A stretch of DNA of 64,000 bases from Galeruca laticollis (GCA_963921935.1 OY998180.1:106048270-106112269), one strand, 5' to 3'. Counted from the stretch's first letter, positions 12,636-23,939 are shown. Notes: generated by a model from the sequence alone, not told the origin. A program made the numbers and translations.

Positions 12636-14148
12636 CATGATGACTCCGCCTTTTACGTTATAAAATGGCTGGTTAGAACCAACGGAGTGACGCCTCGATG
12701 GATAACGGGCGGGGTTGAGAGTTTGTTGGTGTGTATCAAAGCATGCACCATATGAAAATCGAATGCTGTGTGTAATTAGGATTTCTCGGTGAAATTTAAC
12801 GCTTTGCTCATTATTTTAATTAGATTTGTAGGGCCTAATTAACAAAAAAGCCGTATACTCGTGATATTTTAGTGATAGAATTATAAATTTGGTGTGCAGT
12901 GAATTTGCAGTGATGATTTATTGTCTCTAATTTATCAATTCAGGTGTCTAGTTATATCACCTGTCAAAGAAACTAGCTTAGTGTATAGCCAAAAGCAAAT
13001 TAATAATGATAAATTAGTACTATAATCCCAACTGACCCATAGCTACAAACGTGATTTTTCTCTATCATTTTTTATTTTAGGTACCTACGCGATATCCTTA
13101 TTTATTCCATGTTCATTCTTTTTTCACCTCCTTTGTATTACTTACTCCATTTCAATCTTGGTGCTTTCAAAACTTTCACAAGTAAGTGCAGTGAATATAC
13201 CCATGCTAAGCAAAATCCTTGATAAAAATTAAAAATGCAAAATATTCAAATCGGTTATTTATTGAAAGCGTACCTTTAAAACCAAAGAAGAAAAGTTTGG
13301 ACAGTAAAGGATGATTTAATCTTTAATATTTTTTTTATTCCATTTTTTTAAAAGTTAGTCCTACTGGGCATATTACCAACCCTGTCGTTAATATGCTCAT
13401 CTCATGTTCCTAATGTGCCTAATGAATTTTATCAAGTGCAAAACAACTTCGTCGATTTTAACTACCTTTATTTATTTGTTACTGAGAGTACAAAAAGTAA
13501 GTATCAAAATAAAAACTGTCTTATCAGCTTTGGTCAATCAACTGTAATGTTGACCGAATCTAATTAAATAAGCAAGATGAACTAATAGGTATCGTAATCT
13601 CCGCCACTGCCGCATTGTTTATCATTTTGCTGGCATTATTCAGTTTTATTACCATATTGTATTTTGAGCTGAAACAGGGATGTACAGATAAACAATACAG
13701 ACACCTATCTACTTGTTTTGCATTAGAATTTTAGTATTTACTTGTAAAATTTTTAGGATCACTCTGTAAGAGATAATTTTTTATTTGAATATTTAATGAG
13801 GCTACTGTGCTGTCAGACATTAAGACTATACTAATATAGTCTCCATTTTAGGTAAATATCGAATAAATTTTATTTTCATAAACATAGGTAGTACATAATT
13901 TTAATGACATAAAAATTTAATATTACCAAAATAGCATTCTTTTCCCTTAGCTTTTTGTTCCGCAAAAGTAGGTATCAACGACATCATCAAAATATAAAGA
14001 TCGAGCAATAGAACTTCTAAAAGACAGAATATCCAAGTTACGTAGCCTGTCTTGTCCCATGGGATTTTATTAATTTTAGTTTCGAAAATCATCTTCTAGC
14101 ACTAGCTGTAGTCACAGGAATTGTAAATTACAACATTATATATGCAGA
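12636..14148. other. AT-rich non-coding stretch
   Basis: Nothing nameable apart from a small imperfect inverted repeat at about 13357-13392 (GGGCATATTA and TTAATATGCTC). Confidence 0.4.
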
Positions 14149-14383
14149 GATAGTGAAGAAAGTTTAAACTGGACACCAGAAGATGTTGTTGAATCGGCAA
14201 CTGCAGCGACTATCAATCTTCTCCCTGAGAAATCCAAGGAACAGTATTTAAAGGAATATAATTCTTTTATGGAGTGGCGTAATAAAAAAGGCATAAACAG
14301 CTTCACAGAAAGTGTGTTACTAGCTTACTTTGAAACTATGTAAATCCAAAATGTGAAAGTCTTCAAAACTGAAAGGCACCCTA

Positions 14384-15720
14384 TAGTGTTGCCCAAATGC
14401 AAGAACAAGACGAGACTTAGCCAGTCTTGGTCTTGGTCTTGCGCCAATACACCTGGTCTTGGTCTTGGTCTTGGTTTTGCGGTCCCAGTCTTGGTCTTGG
14501 TCTTGCAGCAAGAGTCTCGCAAGTCTCGCAATTAGCTATTAGCCTATTGCTATTTATTAAACATGGTTAAAACATATAAAACACAAATTAAAGACATTAA
14601 CTTGACTGTGTTTTAAAGAACATTATCTGTCTAGAAAGAAATTGATAGACCCTCACCTCATATTAATTCATTTTACCAAGAATCAATACAATTTACTGAA
14701 TTTACCATTTATTTAAATAAAAATACAACACAAGTTATATTAAAGAACACTACAGAATAGCTTTGACATTACTCTTACTTTATATTCATTCTTTTGACCA
14801 AGAATTAATACAAAGTAACCATCTGGCTGACTCATCACTTAACCTATTTCTATGTTTTCTAATTACTGATGATGCTTTAGAAAATAATCTCTCTGCAGGT
14901 ACAGAAGTTGCAGGTATTGAGAGAAAATCACGGGCCATCTTCGATAAAGCCGGATACTCTGTCTCATGCGTCCTCCACCACTCTACAATGTCTTCGGAGC
15001 TGGCGGCTCTGGGTTTACTTAGGTACTCCTCCAACTTCAATTGAAATAAATACTATTTTTTATAGTCCATTATCTTAGATAGCCGCAAATCAAAGGATGC
15101 CGCATGTCATTGTAGCGTCCTGCTTTTCGCTCTTATGCCTACCTTATTATTATAAGTTAAATTTTAAATTAGTTTGTGTTTTTCGGCCTGTAACTTTCGA
15201 AATATTAAGAAAATAAACATTTTCTCGGTAACATACTACATATAATTTTATTACACTTTATTCTATATAGTTTATTTTTCGTTTTTATTATTTTCATTTT
15301 ATTTATTGTCATACTATATTTAATATATTATTTTTTATTTACTTATTCGGACTGCGTAAATTCCCCCTTCAACTAAAATGCACTGATTTCATTTATATCT
15401 GTACTTTACGTGTTCCTATTTTCTGCCTATTTTATTCTTCAAAATTTTATGTACTAGTACTTTCTTTTATTTTGTTTCGTTTGTTTTCTACGTGTCAATT
15501 TCTTGTATTATAAACTAAGCCTGTCCGCTCCCTAAAACGACACTCAGTACTAACTGCAAGACGCAAGAGTCTCGCAGGCTTAGTCTTGTTCTTGCTCAAA
15601 TCTTACATGGTCGGTCTTGGTCTTGGTCTTGCCTAAAATTACGCGGTCTTGGTCTTGGTCTTGCAAAATGCAAGAACAAGACCAAGACTGCAAGACCAAG
15701 ACTGATTTTGGGCAACACTA
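14384..15720. mobile_element. hAT element with (GGTCTT)n subterminal repeats, 1337 bp
   Basis: The ends are TAGTGTTGCCCAAA at the left and its inverted copy TTTGGGCAACACTA at the right. Flanking direct repeats CACCCTA lie at 14377-14383 and 15721-15727; 7 bases match where hAT elements normally make 8. Removing the element restores the Crypton reading frame across the junction. Both ends are packed with GGTCTTG/CAAGACC repeats (about 14395-14515 and 15540-15705). It retains a transposase C-terminal fragment on the minus strand. Confidence 0.92.
14786..15040 (-). pseudogene. hAT transposase C-terminal dimerisation domain fragment
   Basis: An 84-aa minus-strand frame reads as the hAT family dimerisation region. 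It has the WW segment (VEWWRTHETEYPALSKMA), the FLSIPATSVPAERLFSKA block and the terminal LSDESARWLLCIN. The BED finger and catalytic core are absent from the 1.3-kb element, so this is a truncated, non-autonomous copy. It is the reverse-strand counterpart of an equally open plus frame that has no domain. Confidence 0.88.
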
Positions 15721-15889
15721 CACCCTAATGGTAAATAATGACGTAGACATCATTAAATACTCGAAACTCATTGCATATTTGAAAAATAAATCAGTTGACT
15801 ATAGACCCAAAAAATCTAAAACATTTGTCCGTGAAGAAATTAATAAGTTTCTTTTGCAAGCTCCAGACGATCATTATCTCATGCATAAG

Positions 15890-15945
15890 GTATAGCAGCA
15901 AAAAATTTTAATGTAAGCCTAGATATTATTTGTAACATCGTTCAG
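15890..15945 (+). other. Intron of the Crypton-like gene
   Basis: GT at 15890 (after ATGCATAAG) and AG at 15945 (CATCGTTCAG) bound 56 bases containing stops. Joining the flanks gives LMHK-VALIFGIAG, the expected continuous recombinase text. Confidence 0.7.
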
Positions 15946-16732
15946 GTTGCTTTAATATTCGGAATCGCTGGAGATCTGCGGAGGGAGGATCTATATAAAA
16001 TGAAGTGTACCGATATTAATGATACCGGAAATGTTTTAATTATCACAGTACCTGATACAAAAACTTATGTTCAACGTCGATTTACTGTTATTGATGAAAT
16101 ATCTGACAATACATTAAACTCGATAAACATTTATAAAAACTATAAAAACCAACGATCCACAAATGTCAAAACACATCATTTCTTTTTGTATCTAGTATAG
16201 AAATGGAAAATGCAAAACCCAAGTTGTAGGTATCAATACCTTTTCAAAAACTCCCTCGCTTATCGTAACATATTTGAATTTACCTAATCCAAAAAACTAC
16301 ACTGGGCATACATTTCGAGGCTCTTCGGCGTTTTTATTAGTGGATTCCGGTGGTGATATAATTCAACTAAAGAAGCACGGTGGGTGGAAATCCAACACAG
16401 TTGCGGAGGGTTACGTAGACGACTTAATAAAAAACAAAATGGATTCCGCAGTGAAAATTTTAACGGGAACAACTAGTTCGACTTCAAGCAACATTGTAAA
16501 TGTTCACGATCCTACCGACAATCCAATAATACAACTATAGACGATGTTATTTCTTTGAACTGGTTAAACGTTGCCAATTCAAGTACCGATAGTAATGTAA
16601 CTTCTTCTTCACTTAAAATTAATAATGCTCACAGTAGTACTTTTAATATTAATATTACAAAATAAAAATTGATAAAAGTTTTGTCGAATTTTTTTAAGTC
16701 TACGGACATAGAAAATTTTTCGTATGAAACTC

Positions 16733-16805
16733 GTGAGTAAAGTAACTTTTTTTCACTCATAGGAATTGCCGTCCTACTCGTGAAAAAAAGTATTACTTTA
16801 CTCAC
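16733..16805. repeat. Inverted repeat, arms about 32 bp
   Basis: GTGAGTAAAGTAACTTTTTT...ATAGGA (16733-16764) is mirrored by TCCTACTCGTGAAAAAAAGT...ACTCAC (16772-16805) around a loop of about 7 nt. It could form a strong hairpin. No flanking duplication was identified; it may be a remnant of a foldback or MITE. Confidence 0.7.
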
Positions 16806-16849
16806 TTGTTGCATAAATAACTATTTTATACATATCAACAAATTCTAGA

Positions 16850-17079
16850 GCTTTTTTTTTAATAGTTCAGTGTCTTTTAAATTATATAATAACCAGTTAT
16901 TTAGAAAATAATAGCTTCATCCACCACTAAGGTTATTTATTAGCAACATAACATAACAGTGACATTAAATAACATTTAGGCTGGTAACGTCACTATAACA
17001 TACAATAATATTTGAATAGCATCATACTATCAAAGATAGGAATCAGTATTAAGCAACATGTGGTAACGAGCTTAGTAAT
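16850..17079 (-). other. Probable 3' UTR of the minus-strand LINE, ending in an A-run
   Basis: Left of the ORF2 stop the minus strand has AT-rich sequence finishing at a run of about ten T on the plus strand (16851-16861), i.e. poly(A) on the LINE strand. This is a plausible 3' end for the LINE. Confidence 0.45.
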
Positions 17080-20000
17080 TTACATTTTGTTGACTAAACC
17101 TATTTCAGAGAGGAATCCGATTGTGTTTTCAAAATTACAGTACACACCAAGAGTTGATTTTAAATCTGCACTTATATTGTACGTCTGGCGTTGTTCCGCG
17201 AACCTCGGACACTCGACCATGAAATGTTTAACTGACATTGACCCCTGACACATATCACAGATTTTGTCTTCTTCTCCTTTCAACAAGTGTTCATGTGTAT
17301 ACTTTGTATGTCCAGTGCGCAAACGCGTGATTTTTATTTGGTGTCTTCTTTGGCTAGGGATGTTTCTCCATGGCTTGATATCATCTTTAATTTCTTTAAG
17401 TTTCATTCCAGATTCTGCCCAGACAGATGACCAGTAGTTAGAGACCACATATTTCATATATTTTTTCAGATCAGTATACGGTACTCCCTCTTGCTTTTGA
17501 AAGGTTGGTTCATTCATGGTTTCACGTGAAATTTTATCAACCCGCTCATTCTAGAGATCCCAACATGTGACGGGACCCACATGAAGTCCAATCGTCTGGA
17601 TTTTTCTCTAATTGTGTGAACATACTCTTTGATGAGCCTTGCCAGGGGATGATCTGAATAAATGAATTGTATATCATGTAACGAACTTCACGAATCTGTA
17701 AGAATTAAAGTATTGTGGATATCTTCATGACCGGCGTATTTAATTGCTTGAAGGATTGCGAAAAGTTCACCACTATAAATGCTGCATTGTGGAGGTAGCT
17801 TGAATCCACTAGATGTATTCGGGCTTAAAAAAGCTGATGCTACTCCTTGATTTGACTTGGAAGCGTCTGTACAGATGTGAGTATAATCACAATATTCATT
17901 TATTGATGAGAGGAAATGATTGTGAAACAGACTAGGAATAATTTCAGATTTGTTGAATTTGGAGAGGTATAGGTTGCATGGTGGCAAGGCAATAAGCCAA
18001 GGTGGCGTATTTGAGTTGTTGTTGGGAAGGGTAACTGGGAAAGTCACATTCAATTCGGAACTGAACTTGTTGATCCTCTGATAGAAAGGGTATGTTAGTC
18101 TTCTTCGGTTTTCATACAAATTGCGAAAACGGTTTGAATAGGTGTTATGATATACTGGATGCTTACTATCAGTAGAGACTAAAGATGCATACGCTAAGCT
18201 CAGCTGCTGTCGTCGCAGCTGCAATGATGGCTGTCCAGCTTCACTGTAGAGACTCTCAGCGGGCGTTGTCCTGTATGATCCAAGGGTCAGCCGTATTGCT
18301 GTATTGTGTACCGTGTTAACAGTTTTCAGAACTGATTTACTTGCTGAGGCATATATTATAGAGCCATAATCGATGTTGGATTTTACTAGAGCTCGATAGA
18401 GAAGTAAGAGCGTTTGTCTGTCGGAACCCCAATTTTGGTTTGACAGAATTCTCAGTAGATTGATACCGCTCTGACATGATGTTCTGAGATGGTTAAGATG
18501 AGCATTCCAGTTTAACTTTCTGTCGAAAATCATTCCTAGGTAACGCATCTGTTCTACCACTTGGATATTCCGGCCTCATAGTTTCAGATTAGGCAGTGCT
18601 AGTTCTCTTTTATTAGTAAAAAACATGCACTTACTTTTTCCTGGGCACATTTTAAAACCAGTGCATTTCAGCCAACTCTCAATCGAAATCACTGCCTCCT
18701 GCAAGTTATTTTGGATTGTGGTAAGATTTTTTCCTCGCGAGTATACCTCAAGATCGTCAGCATAAAGGTTGTTTGATATTCTTCACAGTTTCATTTATCG
18801 CAATTAGAAACAGAGTGACACTCAAAACCGAACCTTGAGGGGTACCATTGTGTTGCATTCTCTTCCCGGAAAGTGTTCCATTAACTTTAACTCTGAAGAA
18901 TCTTTCTCCCACGAAGTTTTCAGCAAATTTTAGAAGATTGCCATTTATACCCCAGGAGCTCAGCTTTCTAAGAATGTTATATCTCCAGGTCATCTCATAA
19001 GCTTTACTTATATCGAAGAAGATTGCTATGGTGTTTTGTTTGTTAGCATACCCTTCGTGAATATATGATTCCAAGTTAATTAGATTGTCTGATGTTGATC
19101 TACCCTTCCTAAAACCACTTTGTTTTGGTATGAGCAGGTGGTTTTTCTCCAGGAACTAAGTGAGTCGATTATTAACAGTTTTTTTCATCAGCTTACACGT
19201 TGTACAGGTTAAGGATATTGGTCTGTATGATTGAGGATATGTCTTTGGTTTACCATGTTTTATTAACGGAACTATGGTTGCCTCTGACCACTTCTCAGGA
19301 AAGACCCCTTGTGTCCATATCTTATTAAATATTTTCAGGAGAATATGCTTAGCTGTATCTGGCATGTTTTGGAGGAAAATGAACAGGATATCATCAGGTC
19401 CTGGGTTGGAGTTTTTGAAAGAAACCAGAGCTTCGAGGAATTCTTCATAGGATATAGGTACATTCATGGGGTTCATTTCGTCTTGGGAAACATCAATCCC
19501 TTCAGATTCTTAATTATTTTTGTAGTTCAGAAATTCGGGTGTGTAGTTTGCACTATTAGAATTCTTTTCATAGATGTCTGAGAAGATTTGAGAAATTTCG
19601 GTACAACTGGAAGTTGATTTTCCCTAATATTCAATCCGTGAGATTCCATGGTCTGTTTTATTACATTTAATACGTTTCACTTTGTCCCAGATCATACTTA
19701 GTGGTGTTGAACTGCTAATGGATGATACATATCTTGCCCATGATTCTTTTCTACTTTTTTCATGATCCATCGAGCTTTTGCCCTCAGGCTCTTAAAAGTT
19801 ATCAGGTTTTCTGGTGTGTGGTGCCTTTTACGTCTGTTGAAGGCGTGTTTAGAGGCTTTTATTGTCTGGTCGCATTCTTGATTCCACCAAGGAACGGGAG
19901 TGTGGTTGTTCAGTTGCTTTGTCTTTCCTATTGCTAGTTGGGCTGCATCCGTTATGATTTTGGTAATATCATCAACACATTCATCGATACTATCTCGCAT

Positions 20001-20375
20001 GTGGCAGTGAGTAACCTCGGTTTCTATGATATTTGCAAAAAGATTCCAGTCAGCTCTTTTTAATTTCCATTTTTTTGTCACAATAGATTCTTCTACAACA
20101 TGCTGAGAACTAGTGAGTAAGATGGGAAAGTGGTCACTGCCATATAGATAGGGAAAGATAGTAAAATTGAATTGAGAGTGGAGTGAGAGGTCGCTAATGC
20201 TGAGATCTATAACACTGGAGTTTCCTGAAAACGAGTTGAAACGAGTTTTTCCTCCGGCATTAAGTAACGCCATATTGTTATCATCGATAACATGTTCTAA
20301 TATACGACCTCTTGTATGTGTGTAGTCGCATCCCCATAGGGTGTTATGGCAATTGAAGTCTCCTAAGAATTAGTG
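17080..20375 (-). pseudogene. RNase H-bearing LINE ORF2 (I/R1/Jockey group)
   Basis: A 5'-truncated ORF2 on the minus strand, 5' end at the right. Endonuclease C-terminal half is at 20370-19698 (GDFNCHNTLWG, SDHFPIL). RT is at 19476-18757 (NPGPDD, SYRPISLT, FFDISKAYE, GTPQGSVLSVTLF), with the catalytic YADD at about 18750 reached after a frameshift. Thumb and RNase H are at 18560-17688 (CTDASKSNQGVASAF, SGELFAILQ, LILTDS). The last part (17517-17080) includes WVPSHVGI text before its start and a CCHC-like motif CDMC..H..VEC at about 17250. At least five frame breaks. Its presumptive ORF1 partner, on the same strand, is at 34423-35328. Confidence 0.88.
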
Positions 20376-20439
20376 TTTTTAAATGAAACTCAAGGTCTCT
20401 AGTTAATTCCACAATATAATACAAGTTATTGAAAATTCT

Positions 20440-20490
20440 AAAAAATTGACAATTGTTTCGATAAATCAATATCATCATCAGAATGACAGA
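20440..20490 (-). ncRNA. Hammerhead-ribozyme-like motif in the Penelope element
   Basis: On the minus strand: core CTGATGA (20481-20475), stem II GATA/TATC with a TTGATT loop (20473-20460), GAAA (20459-20456), a minimal stem III of C-G and A-U pairs around loop AATT, and GTC (20450-20448) as the cleavage triplet. Helix I can start ATT/AAT (20484-20482 with 20447-20445). The element is on the same strand and the motif sits downstream of its ORF. Minimal hammerheads of this form are known from Penelope-like elements. Only the core was checked by eye; helix I beyond three pairs is weak. Confidence 0.7.
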
Positions 20491-20742
20491 AGTTACATTT
20501 CATTTTATGCCTACCTGATGTTTAGTAGTTAATTTTGGCTAGACCAAGAAGTAACCTAACTTGTGATTGGCTTAATATATGTTTATAGAAAAAAGAAGAA
20601 GATGTGATATTACAAATATTGAAGCTTAGATATTATTAGCCCTATGGTGATATCCTGGATATCATTTTTCCAATTAAGATCAGTATAACTGTGCAATGAT
20701 ATAGAAAACCAGGAAAACTATATCTGCTGATCTTTACAATTA

Positions 20743-21800
20743 TCACTTAAGAAGACAGTTTATTAGTGGAGAATTCCCTAGATTTAACTGTTCATTGACA
20801 ACTTCATATTGTGGGTTTCTTAAATGTCTTCTAATTTCCAGTTCTTCAAGGAAATCCAGTTCTTGTTTCTTTTCACAAATATGCAGTACTTCTAGTTCTG
20901 TGTTAGGTGTCAATGAATGATTGGTGTCAAGTAGATGTTTTGCGTAGTGGGATTTATCTGGTTGTTTTAATCTGTATGCTCGTAAGTGCTCACTGTATCG
21001 TACTTCAAAATTCCTAAGGGTCTGACCCAAATAGACAGCATTACATTCTGGACATTTGAGTTTATATATACCTGACTTCTTTAATAGTGGTATTTTTGTT
21101 TTTACATTTAACAATTTTGTACTAACGTTACTTTCTGTTTTAAAAGAAATTGTTTTATTCGTTGCTGAAGATATTATCTTTGAAATATTATTAGGAATAT
21201 TTCCTGCATATGTGATGGTTTTATAAGTTTTAATTTCATCAGCTTGTTTAGGATATATTAGTTGTAATGCCACTTTTTTCTCTTTTTTACTAATTAGCCT
21301 ATTTATCATATCTAATGGATAACCGTTAGATGTTGCTATTTGTCTAATTGTATTAATCTCTCTATCAAAATTACATTTGTTCATAGGAACTGAAAAAGCT
21401 CTATGTATCATTGAATTATATGCCGCTAGTCTGTGTGAGACAGGGTGATTAGAATTGAATGGAATTGTCACATCAGTCTGTGTTGGTTTTCGGTAAATTG
21501 AATAATCAAGTACATTATTAACTCTTTGAATTTTGAAATCAAGAAAATTGATTGAGCTATTTTCTTCAATTTCTAATGTAAATTTAATTTTCGGGTGTAA
21601 ATTATTGATGTGGTTGAAAAATACATCTAATTGTCGTTCACTACCCATAAAACAAGCTAATATGTCATCTACATATCTATACCAAAATAAAATATTTTTC
21701 GAAATATTACTTTCAAAGATCTTTCTTTCTAAATTGTCCATAAAAATGTTTGCTAAAATAGGTGATATAGGGCTTCCCATTGGTAAACCTTCATTTTGAA
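20743..21800 (-). CDS. Penelope-like RT C-terminal part plus GIY-YIG endonuclease
   Basis: A 345-aa open frame read from the first Met at 21780, preceded in frame by EGL. The RT thumb and palm end is seen in GLPMGSPISPILANIFMDNL and the catalytic YVDD within FWYRYVDDILA. It is followed by NFLDFKI and the YRKPTQTD block. The GIY-YIG nuclease is near residues 240-300 (GIYKLKCPECNAVYLGQT, then RYSEHLRAY), preceded by Cys residues typical of the insect family. The C-terminus is complete. The N-terminal RT motifs are on the opposite strand at 21808-22197, so the frame cannot be expressed as a whole polymerase. The long uninterrupted frame suggests fairly recent activity. Confidence 0.9.
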
Positions 21801-21807
21801 TATATAA

Positions 21808-22197
21808 TTATATGGAACAGTTAAATTACATAAAATAACGAAACCAATTAGACCTGTAGTCTCTTATGTTAATGCTCCTAATAATATATTGGCAAAGAAG
21901 CTCAACAATATACTCAATACTTACGGATATGAATCTCAGTACTCAATTAGAAATTCAATAGAACTAATCAAAAAGTTGAAATCAATCCACTTGCAAGATA
22001 ACTATAAACTCATATCGTTCGATGTAACTAATATGTTTACTAAAATTCCTCCTAAAGAATGTCTAATACTTGTAAGAAAATTACTAGAAGATAAAAATAT
22101 TAATCCAGGAATAATATCAGATATACTTAATTTATTTGATTTATGCATTAATCAGAATTATTTCACTTTTGACAATAAGATATATATTCAAAATTAA
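21808..22197 (+). pseudogene. Inverted N-proximal RT segment of the Penelope-like element
   Basis: The plus strand reads YGTVKLHKITKPIRPVVS (21808 on), continuing through NYKLISFDVTNMFTKIP with the first catalytic Asp in SFDVTNMF, then to FDNKIYIQN and a stop at 22195 (the sequence changes at the inversion joint). This is the RT segment that should directly precede the minus-strand frame starting at 21800. Everything upstream of YGTVKL is missing. Confidence 0.85.
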
Positions 22198-22205
22198 GGT
22201 TTACA

Positions 22206-22955
22206 CTAGCCAAATGGACCGACGATCGACGCACCCGCATTTTTGGATTTAAAAATTATTATTATGTCGCCGACCACCTTAAACAGTCCCTGAACCACCG
22301 AAGGCACGTCCCCGCAACTTTTCTTAAATCTCAACAATTTATCATATTCTATACACTTTTAAATAAAATGTCTCCTATACACTTTTCTTTCGAAAAATTC
22401 TCAAAACCAATAAAAATCTCAATTACCAATATTTCATCATTATTCCTCCTTAATACCGGAGACATTTCAAATTCAGTTAAAACACCCTTTTACTTCAAAC
22501 AACTTCAATAGTTTCTGACACCTAGCCAGGTCAACACACAGCTATGTATCGGCAACGATACATGGTTCGTCTTCAACATTCAACTCCAATTCCATACACT
22601 TTTTGTCACTCTCTCCGCTCACTATCGAGCTTCGCTGCTTCCAAACATCACCCTCCTGGATACCCCAACACAAACAACCCTCCGGTTACTTTCTGGCGAA
22701 GAGCCCACTCAATTCCCTCAAAATTCCATACACCTTTAAAAGCACATTTTCTAGACACTTAAATAAATTTACTAGACACCTTTTTACCCCTAACTCAGTT
22801 TCTCGGTCAACGCGCACAAAACCACCCAACACACCCCCCAACCAGCCCTGAAGAGGAAACAAATCCTATAACAGGGCACCAAAGAAAAGTTCAACTTCAT
22901 CCAAAAAAAAAAAACATTCCACTCAACAGAATCTCACACGAACTTCTCTCTCTCT
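22206..22955. other. Unassigned C/A-rich stretch
   Basis: Separates the Penelope-like element from the truncated LTR. No minus-strand LINE endonuclease is visible here, as would be expected if the LINE simply continued. Two open plus-strand frames (22544-22762 and 22603-22851) are Pro/Ser/Thr-rich without domains. An A-run (22905-22916) and a CT microsatellite (22943-22960) lie at its right end. Confidence 0.45.
22544..22563. repeat. Perfect 8-bp stem with GCAA tetraloop
   Basis: ATGTATCG-GCAA-CGATACAT: a perfect stem closed by a GNRA-type loop. No flanking ribozyme or terminator context was recognised. Confidence 0.5.
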
Positions 22956-22958
22956 CTC

Positions 22959-23935
22959 TCAGAGTCGTCAGTCTATCCGTAGACTCGGCCCCTTACCCGC
23001 ATACGCAGGTGATAATTAAATCGAGGTGAGTGATATTCCAATTTATACCTTAGGGTATATGGTTCTCGCCGTACAATCCGATCAGGGGAAGTAAAGGGAA
23101 ACCGTGTCCGCTACTAGAAAGTTGAGTTCTCGCATCCTGGTAGCGGCCGTGTTTGGGCCTTCATCCATCCGATCGAGGGGTACCGTATCCGCTACTAGAA
23201 AGTTGAGTTCTCACATCCTAGTAGCGGCCGTGTTTGGGCCTTCAGCCATCCGATCGAGGGGTACCGTATCCGCTACTAGAAAGTTGAGTTCTCACATCCT
23301 AGTAGTGGCCGTCGCGACTCCGAGATTTCGATACCGCGGAAACCGAGAGCCATATCCCCCGAAAGTAGAGCTTTGATTAACCTAGAGGGTCGCTTGCAAT
23401 CCGTAGTAGTTCTGCACACTTCCGCTAACCGTCCACCGCACCACCCGGCTTCCGCTAACCGTCCACCGCACCCCCGCCCATTTTTTGTTGCTTCCGCTTG
23501 CATAGCTTTGTTTTACTCACCGTAGTAGAGACCGTTTTGAACCAATAGGATAGTAGTTAGTACTAGTGCTTTTGCCCCGCCTACCCGAATTAGAGGACAT
23601 TTAGTTTAGTTTTCCGTTTAATAAAGACTCTTTGTAAATACGTAACTTTTGGTTTCTCTTCTCTCCAACTCCAACTACCAGTAAACCTCCGTAAATAGGT
23701 AAGAACGTTAAGCAGCTAATACCCAGGTTACGAACCCGCGGAGGCAAGTAAAATCTGCCCGACCGGCCGCAACACTTTCGTCACCACCATATAGCGACCC
23801 CTGGAGTATTTTAATTCTTCACTGACGCTGCCCGGTGCGAGTGGAGCATACCACTTTAATAAACTGGCGCCCGAGGCAACCCGTCACCTGTAGTTAAGGC
23901 GCCAACCCGTCAAATAACGACGCAAGAGAGTTACA
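22959..23935 (+). repeat. 5' LTR of the gypsy element, truncated at its left end
   Basis: Matches 33461-34422 and ends in GTTACA like the 3' LTR. About 220 bp at the left, including the TGTAAC start, are missing; similarity begins in the CT-run at 22959. It carries three copies of an ~80-bp unit starting ACCGT(G/A)TCCGCTACTAGAAA (about 23100-23310), against two in the 3' LTR. It lacks a ~75-bp block present at about 33525-33600 in the 3' LTR. Confidence 0.9.
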
Positions 23936-23939
23936 AATT

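Larger units (their letters stand above)
14149..16665 (+). pseudogene. Crypton-like tyrosine recombinase, interrupted by a hAT element
   Basis: A tyrosine-recombinase gene of the kind common in arthropod Cryptons. The N-terminal SAM-like part is at 14149-14340 (LLPEKSKEQYLKEYNSFMEW). The frame resumes exactly after the hAT insertion at 15728 with a segment containing YRPKKSKTFVREEINKF. The catalytic region has an Arg in GIAGDLRRED (about 15970), the HxxR box in GHTFRGSSA (about 16310) and the W..Y end in KHGGWKSNTVAEGYV (about 16370-16410). A 56-bp GT-AG intron (15890-15945) is still recognisable. A stop near 16197 with a frameshift, another shift near 16530 and the insertion make it non-functional. 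The last frame ends near 16665. A domesticated recombinase-like host gene is the alternative. Confidence 0.75.
20376..22205 (-). mobile_element. Penelope-like element with an internal inversion
   Basis: The 3' part (RT C-terminus, GIY-YIG nuclease and 3' region) lies on the minus strand at 21805-20376. The preceding part of the same RT lies on the plus strand at 21808-22205. The two halves would abut at the RT text KIYIQN/EGLPMGSP, and about 20 bp (ATATTCAAAAT.AAGGTTTAC) is present at both broken ends in inverted orientation. The element abuts the LINE endonuclease at about 20375. Its 5' end is missing. Confidence 0.85.

Noticed and set aside
14353..14535. Repetitive Leu/Gly frame at the hAT end
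   Set aside because: Produced by the GGTCTT repeats, not a gene.
14763..15044. Open plus-strand frame of 93 aa
   Set aside because: Opposite strand of the hAT dimerisation domain, which explains the conservation.
23104..23376. Repeat-containing frame in the 5' LTR
   Set aside because: Arises from the ~80-bp LTR repeats; the same frame shows up in the 3' LTR.
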